DNA from: an uncultured Phocaeicola sp.
GTDB taxonomy: Bacteria; Bacteroidota; Bacteroidia; Bacteroidales; Bacteroidaceae
Direction of reading: 5' to 3'
Assembly: GCA_944322395.1 (NCBI GenBank)
Contig: CALUPA010000003.1
Location: 1-61,495 of the forward strand
Length of the DNA: 61,495 bases
Shown here: piece by piece, positions 8,605 to 17,522 of the stretch
Numbering within the stretch: the first letter of the stretch is position 1
Layout: each line of letters starts with the position of its first letter
The notes under the pieces: model-generated
What the model saw: the letters and a program-made list of their open reading frames with translations, nothing else
What the model was told of the DNA's origin: nothing
Databases searched by the model: none
Made by a program: the position numbers and the translations under genes

Positions 8605-9255
8605 ATGACAGCGCCAGTTCGAAAAATATCGGATAAAGTACCGGAACCTACACTTCGTCGTTTGCCTTGGTATTTGTCTTGTGCAAAGTTAATGAGAAGT
8701 CAGGGGGAAAAGTATTTATCATCTACACAAATATCCAGACAGATAAATATTGATGCTTCGCAAGTAGCAAAAGACTTATCATATGTAGCAGTTTCAGGAC
8801 GTACACGTGTTGGCTATGATATTGATTGTCTTATTGGGGTACTTGAGGATTTCCTTGGATTTACCAATATTCATAAGGCATATCTGTTTGGTGTAGGTAG
8901 CCTTGGTGCAGCATTACTTCAAGACACTGGTCTTTCACATTTTGGACTTGAAATAGTAGGTGCATTTGATGTTGATCCTAAAAAAATTGGTACAAATATA
9001 GCAGGAATACCTATTTATCATACAGATGAGTTTCCAAAAATAATAAAAAAATCAAATGTTAATATTGGAATCCTTACTGTACCAATCAGTATAGCACAGA
9101 CCATCACAGACTATATGGTAAGTGAGGGTATAAAAGCTGTCTGGAATTTCACACCATTCAGAATTCGTGTTCCTGAGGACATAGTTGTGCAGAACACGTC
9201 ATTATATGCACATCTCGCTGTTATGTTCAACCGTTTGAATGAAGAATTAAAATAA
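8605..9255 (+). CDS. rex: Redox-sensing transcriptional repressor Rex
   Basis: DNA-binding repressor that senses the NADH/NAD+ ratio and controls fermentation and respiration genes. The N-terminal winged-helix domain (about 13-75; VPEPTLRRLPWYL, then QISRQINIDASQVAKDLSYV) is followed by a Rossmann domain with GVGSLG at 96-101. The 216-aa length is normal. An ATG five bases upstream (8600) is followed at once by an in-frame stop, so 8605 is the start. An FAH-family gene and ispF follow with gaps of 11 nt and -4 nt, making a three-gene operon. Confidence 0.95.
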   Translation: MTAPVRKISDKVPEPTLRRLPWYLSCAKLMRSQGEKYLSSTQISRQINIDASQVAKDLSYVAVSGRTRVGYDIDCLIGVLEDFLGFTNIHKAYLFGVGSLGAALLQDTGLSHFGLEIVGAFDVDPKKIGTNIAGIPIYHTDEFPKIIKKSNVNIGILTVPISIAQTITDYMVSEGIKAVWNFTPFRIRVPEDIVVQNTSLYAHLAVMFNRLNEELK

Positions 9256-9266
9256 TCGATACATTT

Positions 9267-9884
9267 ATGAAGATTATAGCAATAGGGATGAATTATTCCC
9301 TTCACTGCAAGGAACTCCATGCCAATGAAGCCTTGCCGCAGGAACCGGTAATTTTTATGAAACCTGATTCTGCATTACTTAAGGACAGTAAGCCTTTTTT
9401 CATTCCAGATTTCTCGGAACAAGTTGACTACGAGACAGAACTTGTAGTACGTATAAACCGACTTGGAAAAAATATTTCCGAACGGTTTGCACATAGATAC
9501 TACGACGCTGTAACAGTAGGTATTGATTTTACCGCTCGTGATTTGCAGAAGAAATTCCGTTCAGAAGGGAAACCATGGGAATTATGCAAAGGTTTTGACA
9601 GTTCAGCTGCTATTGGCGATTGGATAAGTATAGACAGATTCAATAATATACAAGATATACATTTTCATCTTGACATTGATGGTAAAACCGTACAGACAGG
9701 ACATACACGTGATATGCTTTTCAGTGTGGATAAAATAATAGCTTACGTTAGTCAGTTTTGTACACTGAAAATAGGAGATTTGTTATTTACAGGAACCCCT
9801 GTCGGAGTAGGACCTGTGAATATAGACAACCATTTGGAGGGATATCTTGAAAATGAAAAAGTTCTAGATTTTTATATACGATGA
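9267..9884 (+). CDS. Fumarylacetoacetate hydrolase-family protein
   Basis: Single-domain FAH-family enzyme (205 aa). The metal-binding acidic residues are Glu56 and Glu58 in DYETEL and Asp87 in GIDFTARDLQ. The fold-typical LLFTGTPVGVGPV stretch lies near the C-terminus. Members act as acylpyruvases, oxaloacetate decarboxylases or related hydrolases; the substrate here is not predictable. The stop overlaps the ispF start (ATGA), so the two genes are translationally coupled. Confidence 0.85.
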   Translation: MKIIAIGMNYSLHCKELHANEALPQEPVIFMKPDSALLKDSKPFFIPDFSEQVDYETELVVRINRLGKNISERFAHRYYDAVTVGIDFTARDLQKKFRSEGKPWELCKGFDSSAAIGDWISIDRFNNIQDIHFHLDIDGKTVQTGHTRDMLFSVDKIIAYVSQFCTLKIGDLLFTGTPVGVGPVNIDNHLEGYLENEKVLDFYIR

Positions 9885-10360
9885 AGATAAGAGTAGGATT
9901 TGGTTTTGATGTACACCGCCTGGTACCCGAAAGGGAACTTTGGCTTGGAGGAATAAAGTTGGAACATGAATTGGGATTATTAGGACATTCTGATGCCGAC
10001 GTATTGATACATGCCATATGTGATGCTCTTTTAGGAGCGGCCAACATGCGCGATATAGGTTATCATTTTCCTGATAACGCCAGTGAGTTTAAGAATATTG
10101 ATAGTAAGATACTACTGGCACGTACTGTGAAATTGATAGAAGAAAAAGGTTATACTATAGGAAATATTGACGCAACTGTATGTGCAGAGCGCCCTAAGCT
10201 AAAAGCCAGAATCCCTGAAATGCAGAATGTTTTGGCGCAAATCATGGGAATAGATATAGACGATATTTCTATTAAGGCTACGACAACAGAAAAACTAGGA
10301 TTTACCGGACGTGAAGAGGGTATTTCCGCATATGCAACAGTTCTTATTGAAAAAAATTAG
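9881..10360 (+). CDS. ispF: 2-C-methyl-D-erythritol 2,4-cyclodiphosphate synthase
   Basis: MEP-pathway enzyme that converts CDP-methylerythritol 2-phosphate to the cyclodiphosphate for isoprenoid synthesis. Zinc ligands are Asp10 and His12 in GFDVHRL and His44 in GHSDADVLIHAICDALLGA. The C-terminal ATTTEKLGFTGREEGISAYA motif is intact. 159 aa, a standard length. It overlaps the preceding FAH gene by four bases and is followed by a strong terminator. Confidence 0.97.
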   Translation: MKIRVGFGFDVHRLVPERELWLGGIKLEHELGLLGHSDADVLIHAICDALLGAANMRDIGYHFPDNASEFKNIDSKILLARTVKLIEEKGYTIGNIDATVCAERPKLKARIPEMQNVLAQIMGIDIDDISIKATTTEKLGFTGREEGISAYATVLIEKN

Positions 10361-10379
10361 GTTTATTTATAAATATAGT

Positions 10380-10426
10380 TCATCCTCTGCTCAGAAAGAT
10401 ATACTGTGCAGAGGATGATTTTTATT
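10380..10426 (+). terminator. Rho-independent terminator after ispF
   Basis: Perfect 11-bp stem TCATCCTCTGC (10380-10390) / GCAGAGGATGA (10408-10418), a 17-nt loop and a TTTTTATT tail. It lies between convergent ispF and menA; the minus-strand side has no good T-run. Confidence 0.85.
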
Positions 10427-10448
10427 GGATAGTTTCAAATAAATATAA

Positions 10449-11336
10449 TTACAGAATCAATCCCAATGTAAGCATTATTCCGAAAATAAGCATATTTCTT
10501 GAAGTTTCGCCAAGAATCAAGTTTAGCGCTTTCCCTCTATTAATTTTAGCCATTTTTATGCTTGTAGATATATGAATGATTAAATAAAATTGTGGCAACA
10601 AAGCTGCATATATTTTTCCTATAGTTATGAAATAAAAACAAAGCCAACACGCCACCAGTCCAAGCAAAAAGTACAGAACCATACCAACTTTTGCTCCGAA
10701 TCTCACTACTATTGTTTTCTTACCACTTATTGCATCTTGTTCCCTGTCTCTGAAATTATTTACCATCAATAGTGTATCTATTATTAATCCGCATGCTAAA
10801 GATGCTATTGTAACAGAATTATTCCATTCATGAGCCATTACATAATAAGTACATCCCACAGGAACAAATCCAAAGAATACCAATACCAATACATCTCCCC
10901 ACCCGTGATAGGCCAAAGGATATGGTCCTGCAGTATACAAAAAAGCAAAGACCATACATGCCACCCCTATTGGAATCAGTTCCAAGCCTCCAAAGAACAA
11001 TAGCAACAGACCTGTAATTCCTGCTAAAACTGTAGTTATACATATGCCGGTTTTCATTCCTTTAGGAGAAATCCATCCTTGTGCACATGCACGTTCAGGC
11101 CCTAAACGGTCTTCTCTATCAGTACCTTTTATAAAATCAAAAAAATCATTTATAAAATTCGCATTTATCTGCATTAGAAATGCAAAAACAAGACATAATA
11201 TAGCAGGCATAAGTTTGAAATGTCCATAAACATACGCCAATACACAACCTATCATAACCGGAATTGCAGCACCAGTCAGTGTCTTTGGACGCGATGCCAA
11301 AATCCATGCTTCTATCGAATTCGTCTTTACCATCAT
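10449..11336 (-). CDS. menA: 1,4-dihydroxy-2-naphthoate polyprenyltransferase
   Basis: UbiA-family membrane prenyltransferase that attaches the polyprenyl chain to dihydroxynaphthoate in menaquinone synthesis. The first Asp-rich motif is NDFFDFIKGTDRED, preceded by the typical N-terminus EAWILASRPKTLTGAAIPV. Eight to nine hydrophobic segments are visible. An upstream ATG at 11360 overlaps the predicted -7 box (11358-11365), so translation probably starts at 11336 or 11333. The second Asp motif reads NNFRDREQD. Confidence 0.93.
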   Translation of the reverse strand: MMVKTNSIEAWILASRPKTLTGAAIPVMIGCVLAYVYGHFKLMPAILCLVFAFLMQINANFINDFFDFIKGTDREDRLGPERACAQGWISPKGMKTGICITTVLAGITGLLLLFFGGLELIPIGVACMVFAFLYTAGPYPLAYHGWGDVLVLVFFGFVPVGCTYYVMAHEWNNSVTIASLACGLIIDTLLMVNNFRDREQDAISGKKTIVVRFGAKVGMVLYFLLGLVACWLCFYFITIGKIYAALLPQFYLIIHISTSIKMAKINRGKALNLILGETSRNMLIFGIMLTLGLIL

Positions 11337-11357
11337 AATCTTTTTTAAAACTTGATA

Positions 11358-11386
11358 CAAAGTTAGTATATAAAATGCTACTTTTG
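11358..11386. promoter_or_regulatory. Back-to-back -7 elements for menA and the metallophosphoesterase gene
   Basis: Minus strand: TAACTTTG (11358-11365) before menA. Plus strand: TACTTTTG (11379-11386) before the gene at 11412. Both match TAnnTTTG. They are 13 nt apart and diverge, so the two promoters should overlap. Neither has a clear -33 TTTG. Confidence 0.5.
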
Positions 11387-11411
11387 CTTATGCAATCATC
11401 AAAACTTCGTT

Positions 11412-12248
11412 ATGCAAAAATTATTTATACATATTTTTACTTTGCTCATATCTTCTGTATTTCTATTTTCGTGCGCTACAGCAAGTTTTTCCAAATATAA
11501 AGGTATCGGACGTATAAAAACATATCATGTTGAATCAAAGGACCTGCCTGAATCCTTTGATGGTTTTCGTATAGCTTTTGCCACGGATTTTCATTATGAA
11601 AGCAGATTCAAAAAGAATCATATTAACTCCTTGGTCAATGCCATTCTCTCTTTGGATGCTGACGTGTTGTTGCTAGGCGGAGATTATAGAGGGAGAAACG
11701 GAGGTGATATAAATGAATTATTTGCAGCTTTAGGTAGCGTAAATACCACTTTTGGTGCATATGCTGTTACGGGAAATCATGACCGTGGAGAGAATGACAC
11801 TCTAATTCGTAAAGCTATAAGTAAAACAGACATTATATTATTAGAGCATAAAACGGATACAATTTGGAAAGATAACGAATATATATTGATAACTGGAATA
11901 AGAAACCCGTTCGACCTTAAGAACAATGGTATTTCGCCAACATTAAAACTCCATCCTGAAGATTTTGTAGTTATGCTTACACATACGCCAGATTATGTTG
12001 AGGATACAGATATAAGCAATACAGATTTAGCATTGGCAGGGCATACACATGGTGGACAAGTCAGCTTCTTCAACAAGTGGACACCAGCTAAGTTTTCAAA
12101 ATACGGAAACCGTTTTCTAACTGGTAAGAAATATAATTCAGCCGGAATACCTATAATTATCAGTAATGGTCTGGGAACATCACGCAAAGACATAAGACTT
12201 TTTACGCCAAGTGAAATAATTCTTGTCATTCTTAATACGGCAAAATGA
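11412..12248 (+). CDS. Calcineurin-like metallophosphoesterase lipoprotein
   Basis: Metallophosphoesterase of the YkuE/YaeI type, predicted to be membrane-anchored. The lipobox LFSC has its Cys at 21. Metal-site motifs appear in order: Asp59 and His61 (ATDFH), Asp91 (LLGGDYRG), Asn122 and His123 (TGNHD), His191 (LTHTP), and His211 and His213 (AGHTHGG). All five blocks are intact, so it should be an active enzyme. Family members cleave UDP-diacylglucosamine or other phosphodiesters; the substrate here is open. Confidence 0.88.
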   Translation: MQKLFIHIFTLLISSVFLFSCATASFSKYKGIGRIKTYHVESKDLPESFDGFRIAFATDFHYESRFKKNHINSLVNAILSLDADVLLLGGDYRGRNGGDINELFAALGSVNTTFGAYAVTGNHDRGENDTLIRKAISKTDIILLEHKTDTIWKDNEYILITGIRNPFDLKNNGISPTLKLHPEDFVVMLTHTPDYVEDTDISNTDLALAGHTHGGQVSFFNKWTPAKFSKYGNRFLTGKKYNSAGIPIIISNGLGTSRKDIRLFTPSEIILVILNTAK

Positions 12249-12311
12249 TAGAGTAATACCTTATAATATACTTTTTTCACATAAAAAAATACGTATAAAA
12301 TATTAACTTGC

Positions 12312-12319
12312 TATTTTTG
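12312..12319 (+). promoter_or_regulatory. -7 element upstream of the outer-membrane gene at 12370
   Basis: TATTTTTG matches TAnnTTTG, 50 nt before the start codon. No TTTG at -33 spacing. Confidence 0.4.
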
Positions 12320-12369
12320 CATACCGAGAAATATCCATATATAAAAAAATAAAAAATGTTTTTATCAAA

Positions 12370-13635
12370 ATGAATTTCCTTTTACGTTATTTATCTGTAT
12401 TGGCTTTCCTTTTCCTATACAATACTTATACATTATTTTCGCAGAATATTACAAGTCTTATATATACCGAAGACACATCTTTTGTATCAAACGAAGTTCG
12501 TGAACTAAGATTACGTTTTCGCAATATGAATTTTTTTCGTGATAATGAATATAAAGGAAGTTTAGTTAAAGGCTATACATTGCCTGGACTGTGGATTCTA
12601 CCTTCCGTATCATATCAGCCACTTAAAACTTTAAAGATTGAAGCCGGAGCATATATGTTAAGATATTGGGGAGAAAGCAAATATCCAAATACACATTATG
12701 TTAATCTTCCTGAATATGAAAACGGTGATAATATTCAAAGTTCATTTCATGCCGTACCTTTCTTTCGAGTACATTATGCACCTCTTCCAGGTGTATCATT
12801 AGTATTAGGGAATATTTATGGGAGAAACAATCATAGACTGATAGAGCCTCTTTATAATAAAGAAATGGTTATGACATCAGACCCTGAATCCGGTGTCCAG
12901 TTTCTTTGGAATACACGCCATCTTAACCTTGATATGTGGGTCAATTGGGAAAGTTTCATTTTTCAAGGGGACAGCAGACAAGAAGAGTTCACTTTTGGAA
13001 TATCCTCTCGCATAAAAGCCAATCAGTTATTGTCGGATTTTAACAATTTTCATTTTTATGTTCCTATTCAGATTCTTTTTAAGCATCAAGGAGGTGAAAT
13101 AAACACTACTGCTTCTGAACGAAGTGTAAAAACCTGGCTTAATGCAGCATCTGGTATAGGAATGGACATAAAAATGCCTTTCAGGCACTTAAGAAAGTTG
13201 AATATAGAAATCGATGCAGCATATTATGCACAACAAAAAGGTGGTACATTTCCTTTTGATAAAGGTTATGGCATATACGGTAAACTACTTGCAGATATAA
13301 ATAGCTTTGATGTCAAAGCTGGCTACTGGCAATGCCATAATTTTGTATCACTAATGGGAGATCCGTTATTCGGAGCTGTTTCAATGTCAGGCAAAAATCT
13401 TATATATAACAATCCCAAGACTGCTTTTTTAAGTGTTGAATATTCACATTCTATCGGTAAAGGTTTCGCCTTGGGAGTTCATGCAGACATATACAACACA
13501 TTTAAATGCGATGCAAATCAATATACCTCAAATACAAAAATGCAGGACAGTAAAATTTCTATGCCTAATGCTGTAAGTTTTATTGCCGGTATATATTTAA
13601 AAACAGACTTCGGATTTTTATTAAAACGTTTTTAA
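12370..13635 (+). CDS. Predicted outer-membrane protein of unknown function
   Basis: A 421-aa protein with a signal peptide (hydrophobic stretch 4-22, likely cleavage near LFSQ-N). The rest is made of alternating aromatic and hydrophobic strands (for example LKIEAGAYMLRYW, FRVHYAPLPGVSLVLGNIYG, LDMWVNWESFIFQG) and it ends in Phe (FLLKRF), as outer-membrane beta-barrels do. No catalytic motif or named family was recognised. It converges on the histidine kinase gene with a 19-nt gap and no terminator visible there. Confidence 0.65.
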   Translation: MNFLLRYLSVLAFLFLYNTYTLFSQNITSLIYTEDTSFVSNEVRELRLRFRNMNFFRDNEYKGSLVKGYTLPGLWILPSVSYQPLKTLKIEAGAYMLRYWGESKYPNTHYVNLPEYENGDNIQSSFHAVPFFRVHYAPLPGVSLVLGNIYGRNNHRLIEPLYNKEMVMTSDPESGVQFLWNTRHLNLDMWVNWESFIFQGDSRQEEFTFGISSRIKANQLLSDFNNFHFYVPIQILFKHQGGEINTTASERSVKTWLNAASGIGMDIKMPFRHLRKLNIEIDAAYYAQQKGGTFPFDKGYGIYGKLLADINSFDVKAGYWQCHNFVSLMGDPLFGAVSMSGKNLIYNNPKTAFLSVEYSHSIGKGFALGVHADIYNTFKCDANQYTSNTKMQDSKISMPNAVSFIAGIYLKTDFGFLLKRF

Positions 13636-13654
13636 TATCATTTTCGTCTCTTAG

Positions 13655-16168
13655 TCAATCATCGTTTGCGATACTTTTCAATATAGCATCAATTACTTTC
13701 TCCGCTGTTTGTATTATAGTACGGGCATGAACATCTGCCAAAGTTGGATCGATACTCTTGTTCTTATGTTCATCAAGCCATTGTAAAGCAGGTATTGCAC
13801 TTTTTGCTTCTATCATTATAAATGTTGGAAGCATTTTATGGGCAATACTGCATATCGTGAGTGTATCTTTTTCTTCTATAGCTTTTATCAGTTTGTTTAC
13901 GTTCTTTTGTGTTTCATCTACAAATGTCGTCAATATATTTTTTGCTGCTTCCTCATCATCTATCGAGAATTCTGTTAAACGTGAAAAATTAAAATCTTCT
14001 TCATTTATTTTATCTTTCTCTTCTGCTACAATTTCTGTTTGCATAGTCACTGTACTTTGTATATTTCCCAATGATATTGATAGGACTTCAAACAAATCTG
14101 TACGGCTAAATGGCTTTCGCAGAACTGCAGAAAATCCACGTTTTACAAACTCACTATTGTCAGGAACCGCACGTGCGGTTATTGCAACTATAGGAATAGA
14201 CTTTGCCTGTTCATAAGGTAGTTCGCGTATTGATTCCAGAAGCTTAAAACCATCCAAGGCAGGCATCTGTATATCAGTGAACAGGATATCGTATTTTTCG
14301 TCCTTTATATGTGCAAAAACTTCTTCCGGATGCTGACAGCATGTTATTGCCTCTATAGCATTATTATTTATACTAAGCAACATATCATGTGTTAGCTGCA
14401 TCTGTATTCTGTCATCATCAATTATTAGAATACGTATCTTTTTCAAATGATTTGCATTATCTTCTTTAAATTCATCATTTTGTACATTCTCTTTTGAATG
14501 TACAAAATAAGGAAGAGGTATTTTAACCTCAAATGTGCTACCTTTCCCTGGTATACTGGTTACATTTATTTTACCATTCTGTAATTCTGTGAGTTTCTTT
14601 GTTATAGAAAGTCCAAGCCCGAATCCCTCTTGTCCTTGAGCTCCCGGTAATCTTGTGAATTCTATAAATATTTTCTTTAATTCAGTTTCCGTCATACCAC
14701 TACCGGTATCACTCACCTTAAAAGTTAATAAGTTTCCTATATACGATACTGATAAAGTTATTCCACCCTCCAAAGTAAATTTCAGTGCATTAGATATTAA
14801 GTTCTCTACAATTTGTCTTATTCTGAATGGATCACCTTCAAGAGTCAAGTCATCTGACAATTCGGGAATATATTTTAAAGTAAGGCCTTTTTGGTTAGCT
14901 AATGGAAGGAAACTATTATATATATCTTCCAGTAATCTATAAGGACGGAATGCAACAGGATTAAGATCCATTTTACCAGCCTCCAGACGGTGATAATCAA
15001 GCAATGAAGTAACCAATGCTAAAAGATGTTGTGCAGAGTTCTTCATATTTGCCAAATAGAATATTTGTCTTTTGTCTGTAATGAGTCTTTCCAGAAGATC
15101 GGTATATCCTATTATAGAACCAGCTGGAGCTTTTATATCATGTGTAATTGTAAGCATGAGTTTCTCTCGTGCTCTCAAAAGATTTTCCGCATAGTCTCGT
15201 GCTTTTTCTAGTTCTTTTCGATAATGGTTACTACGTGTTAGATCACGCCAAATTATAGTAAAAAACACCAAAACCAGGATTATTCCAGCTACAGATATTC
15301 CAGCTATGGCCAAAGCTGCATCACGCCGTATGGACTGTTCGTGATACATACGTGCCGCAAGAGCTTTCTGTTCATCCTCCTCTATACTTTCAAGTAATTG
15401 ATTTACACGTCTGCTTAGATGACTGCCGGCTATTTTAAGCCGGTTTATCCTATAACTAAGTGTACGTAATTCTTCCTGACGTGTCTGGAAAACTTTATCC
15501 TGTATACCAGACAACATCGAAGCAATAGTATCAATAGGACTGAAAACTTGATCTAAAGTATCAGTAAAGACCTCCTCTACTACATTGCTAACTTCTGTAG
15601 AATCAGCTTTCCCTGGAGCAAAGACATCGGCCAACCGTCTGAAAAATCCTTTGGGCTCATGTTTTATTGTGTATGTATTATGGTGCGTTACCACCCTTCG
15701 TCTTACATGACTCTCGGTGATTAAAGAATCATGTTCGTGGAGCAGGCTGTCCAATTGCTTACGGTATATAATATCAGTGGGTGTAGTACTCATTGCCTCA
15801 AGCACAGCCAACATATTACGTTCTTTGTCTCGAAGCAACATGTTAACAGTATCTATACGTGCTTGCTGGACAGTATCTGTAAGTTGGCTTCTTAATGTAT
15901 CCAGTGACAAATGTACCTTCTTCATTGCCTTTGTATAAAGCCAGATTTCTTCAGAACTTCCAGTACGAAGAGCCTGGCCTATTACCTCAGTCTCATATAA
16001 CCGACTTATTATACTATGTGTAGTTCTACGTCTATTGTATATGCTTTCTTCAAGACCCGTAGGTTGTGTCAGAAGACTCATCTGCTTATATACATAGCCT
16101 ATGGCTCCAAACAATAATATTATAAGCATAATATAGCCAAAGGCTAATTTAGTCTTTGTAGAAAACAT
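13655..16168 (-). CDS. Hybrid sensor histidine kinase with receiver and HPt domains
   Basis: Inner-membrane phosphorelay kinase of 837 aa. There are two membrane helices (about 10-28 and 287-308) and a periplasmic sensor region between them. The H-box has His343 (TITHDIKAPAGS), then the ATPase N-box (ENLISNALKF, about 455), G-boxes (SDTGSGM; EGFGLGLSI), a receiver domain with Asp632 (LFTDIQMPALDG), and a C-terminal HPt domain with His777 (SIAHKML). No DNA-binding output domain is present, so the relay must end on a response regulator encoded elsewhere; none is adjacent. The periplasmic part contains no named sensor domain that I can recognise. Confidence 0.9.
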   Translation of the reverse strand: MFSTKTKLAFGYIMLIILLFGAIGYVYKQMSLLTQPTGLEESIYNRRRTTHSIISRLYETEVIGQALRTGSSEEIWLYTKAMKKVHLSLDTLRSQLTDTVQQARIDTVNMLLRDKERNMLAVLEAMSTTPTDIIYRKQLDSLLHEHDSLITESHVRRRVVTHHNTYTIKHEPKGFFRRLADVFAPGKADSTEVSNVVEEVFTDTLDQVFSPIDTIASMLSGIQDKVFQTRQEELRTLSYRINRLKIAGSHLSRRVNQLLESIEEDEQKALAARMYHEQSIRRDAALAIAGISVAGIILVLVFFTIIWRDLTRSNHYRKELEKARDYAENLLRAREKLMLTITHDIKAPAGSIIGYTDLLERLITDKRQIFYLANMKNSAQHLLALVTSLLDYHRLEAGKMDLNPVAFRPYRLLEDIYNSFLPLANQKGLTLKYIPELSDDLTLEGDPFRIRQIVENLISNALKFTLEGGITLSVSYIGNLLTFKVSDTGSGMTETELKKIFIEFTRLPGAQGQEGFGLGLSITKKLTELQNGKINVTSIPGKGSTFEVKIPLPYFVHSKENVQNDEFKEDNANHLKKIRILIIDDDRIQMQLTHDMLLSINNNAIEAITCCQHPEEVFAHIKDEKYDILFTDIQMPALDGFKLLESIRELPYEQAKSIPIVAITARAVPDNSEFVKRGFSAVLRKPFSRTDLFEVLSISLGNIQSTVTMQTEIVAEEKDKINEEDFNFSRLTEFSIDDEEAAKNILTTFVDETQKNVNKLIKAIEEKDTLTICSIAHKMLPTFIMIEAKSAIPALQWLDEHKNKSIDPTLADVHARTIIQTAEKVIDAILKSIANDD

Positions 16169-16190
16169 ATCAATATCGTTTTTATATGGT

Positions 16191-17522
16191 TTAACTATGT
16201 TGTATCAGTAAATGTGTCTTTCTTCTGAATCTTAACCAGTACATAATACCAGCGCTGGTAAGTCCAAAAGGAAATGCCATCCATACTCCTATAAGTCCCC
16301 CTTCCAATACAAAACCGAATATATATCCAGCCGGTAGTGAGATTACAAAGTATGCTATAAATGCATATAATAGCATTGGCTTGACATCTGCTATACCTCT
16401 AAGAGAGTTAGCAAAGTTTATTTGTAGCGCATCTCCAAACTGATATAATAGAAACGGATATATTACACTGGCAACCATCTGACTCACTTCTTCGCTGTCT
16501 GTGAACCATCCTCCTATATAATTTCTTAATAGAAATATAGGAATACCTGTCATAAGAAGCATAACCAATATAATATGAAAGCCATGATACGCCGTACGAC
16601 GAACATTCAACATATCTCCCTGACCATAGAAATTACTTATTCTTACAGAAACTGCAGCTCCCATTCCATAATACATCATGAAACAGACTTGTGAAACAGC
16701 TATCATAATCTGATAAGATGCAAGTTCCATACTTCCTAACCAACCTATCATTATTGCACTTAAGCTGAATGAAGCTGTTTCCATACCCATTTGCCCTGCA
16801 ATAGGCCATCCTAGTTTATTCAATTGCAAGAACTCTTTCTTGTTTATTCTTCCATTGTTGAATCCATCTTTAAACTCTTTGTATCTGTCTGTCATGAAAA
16901 ATAAAAAAAGAAAAGCTATTACCATCAATATCCTCGACACTAGTGTGGAAAGACCAGCACCGGAAAGTCCCATTTCAGGGAATCCCCATTTACCATATAT
17001 GAGGATGTAATTACCTATTATATTGAGCACATTTCCACTTAACAAAATCCACATAGATACTTTTGTATCGGTAATCCCATCAGCAAACTGTTTAAAGCCA
17101 TTGAACCAAAGAACAAATGGTATCGATGCAAGTAATATGAGAAAATAAGGACGGATATATGGAATGAGTTCTTCGGGTTGTCCCATATATGGTATCCCTA
17201 TATAAACTCCTGTCATAACAGCACATACTATAAAAGCCAGCAGTGAATTTGCAACAAAACTGTTTTTAAGAACACGCCCAACATCGTTTTTCATTCCACG
17301 CCCAAAAAGACTTCCAACAATAGGAGTGAGACCATACGAAAATCCTGTACTGAAAATTATTGCCAGATTGAACATATTATTGACAAAACTGGCAGCTGCC
17401 AGTTCTGTTGTACTATGGTGCCCAATCATTAAAGTATCAGCAAATCCAAGTATTATAACTCCTATTTGACCTATCACTATCGGTATTCCAAGTGACAGCA
17501 GTGTACGGTAATGTTGTTTCAT
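16191..17522 (-). CDS. MATE-family efflux transporter
   Basis: Cation-coupled multidrug or toxin exporter with about 12 membrane helices in 443 aa. The N-terminal half has the MATE-typical LGIPIVIGQIGVIILGFADTLMIGHHS and the region near LGWPIAGQMGMETASFSLSAIM begins the second half. The start codon overlaps the stop of the upstream M16 peptidase gene (ATGA), so the two are translationally coupled. Substrate unknown. Confidence 0.9.
   Translation of the reverse strand: MKQHYRTLLSLGIPIVIGQIGVIILGFADTLMIGHHSTTELAAASFVNNMFNLAIIFSTGFSYGLTPIVGSLFGRGMKNDVGRVLKNSFVANSLLAFIVCAVMTGVYIGIPYMGQPEELIPYIRPYFLILLASIPFVLWFNGFKQFADGITDTKVSMWILLSGNVLNIIGNYILIYGKWGFPEMGLSGAGLSTLVSRILMVIAFLFLFFMTDRYKEFKDGFNNGRINKKEFLQLNKLGWPIAGQMGMETASFSLSAIMIGWLGSMELASYQIMIAVSQVCFMMYYGMGAAVSVRISNFYGQGDMLNVRRTAYHGFHIILVMLLMTGIPIFLLRNYIGGWFTDSEEVSQMVASVIYPFLLYQFGDALQINFANSLRGIADVKPMLLYAFIAYFVISLPAGYIFGFVLEGGLIGVWMAFPFGLTSAGIMYWLRFRRKTHLLIQHS

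Noticed and set aside
11337..11360. menA start at 11360
   Set aside because: This ATG overlaps the predicted -7 promoter box; starts at 11336 or 11333 fit better.
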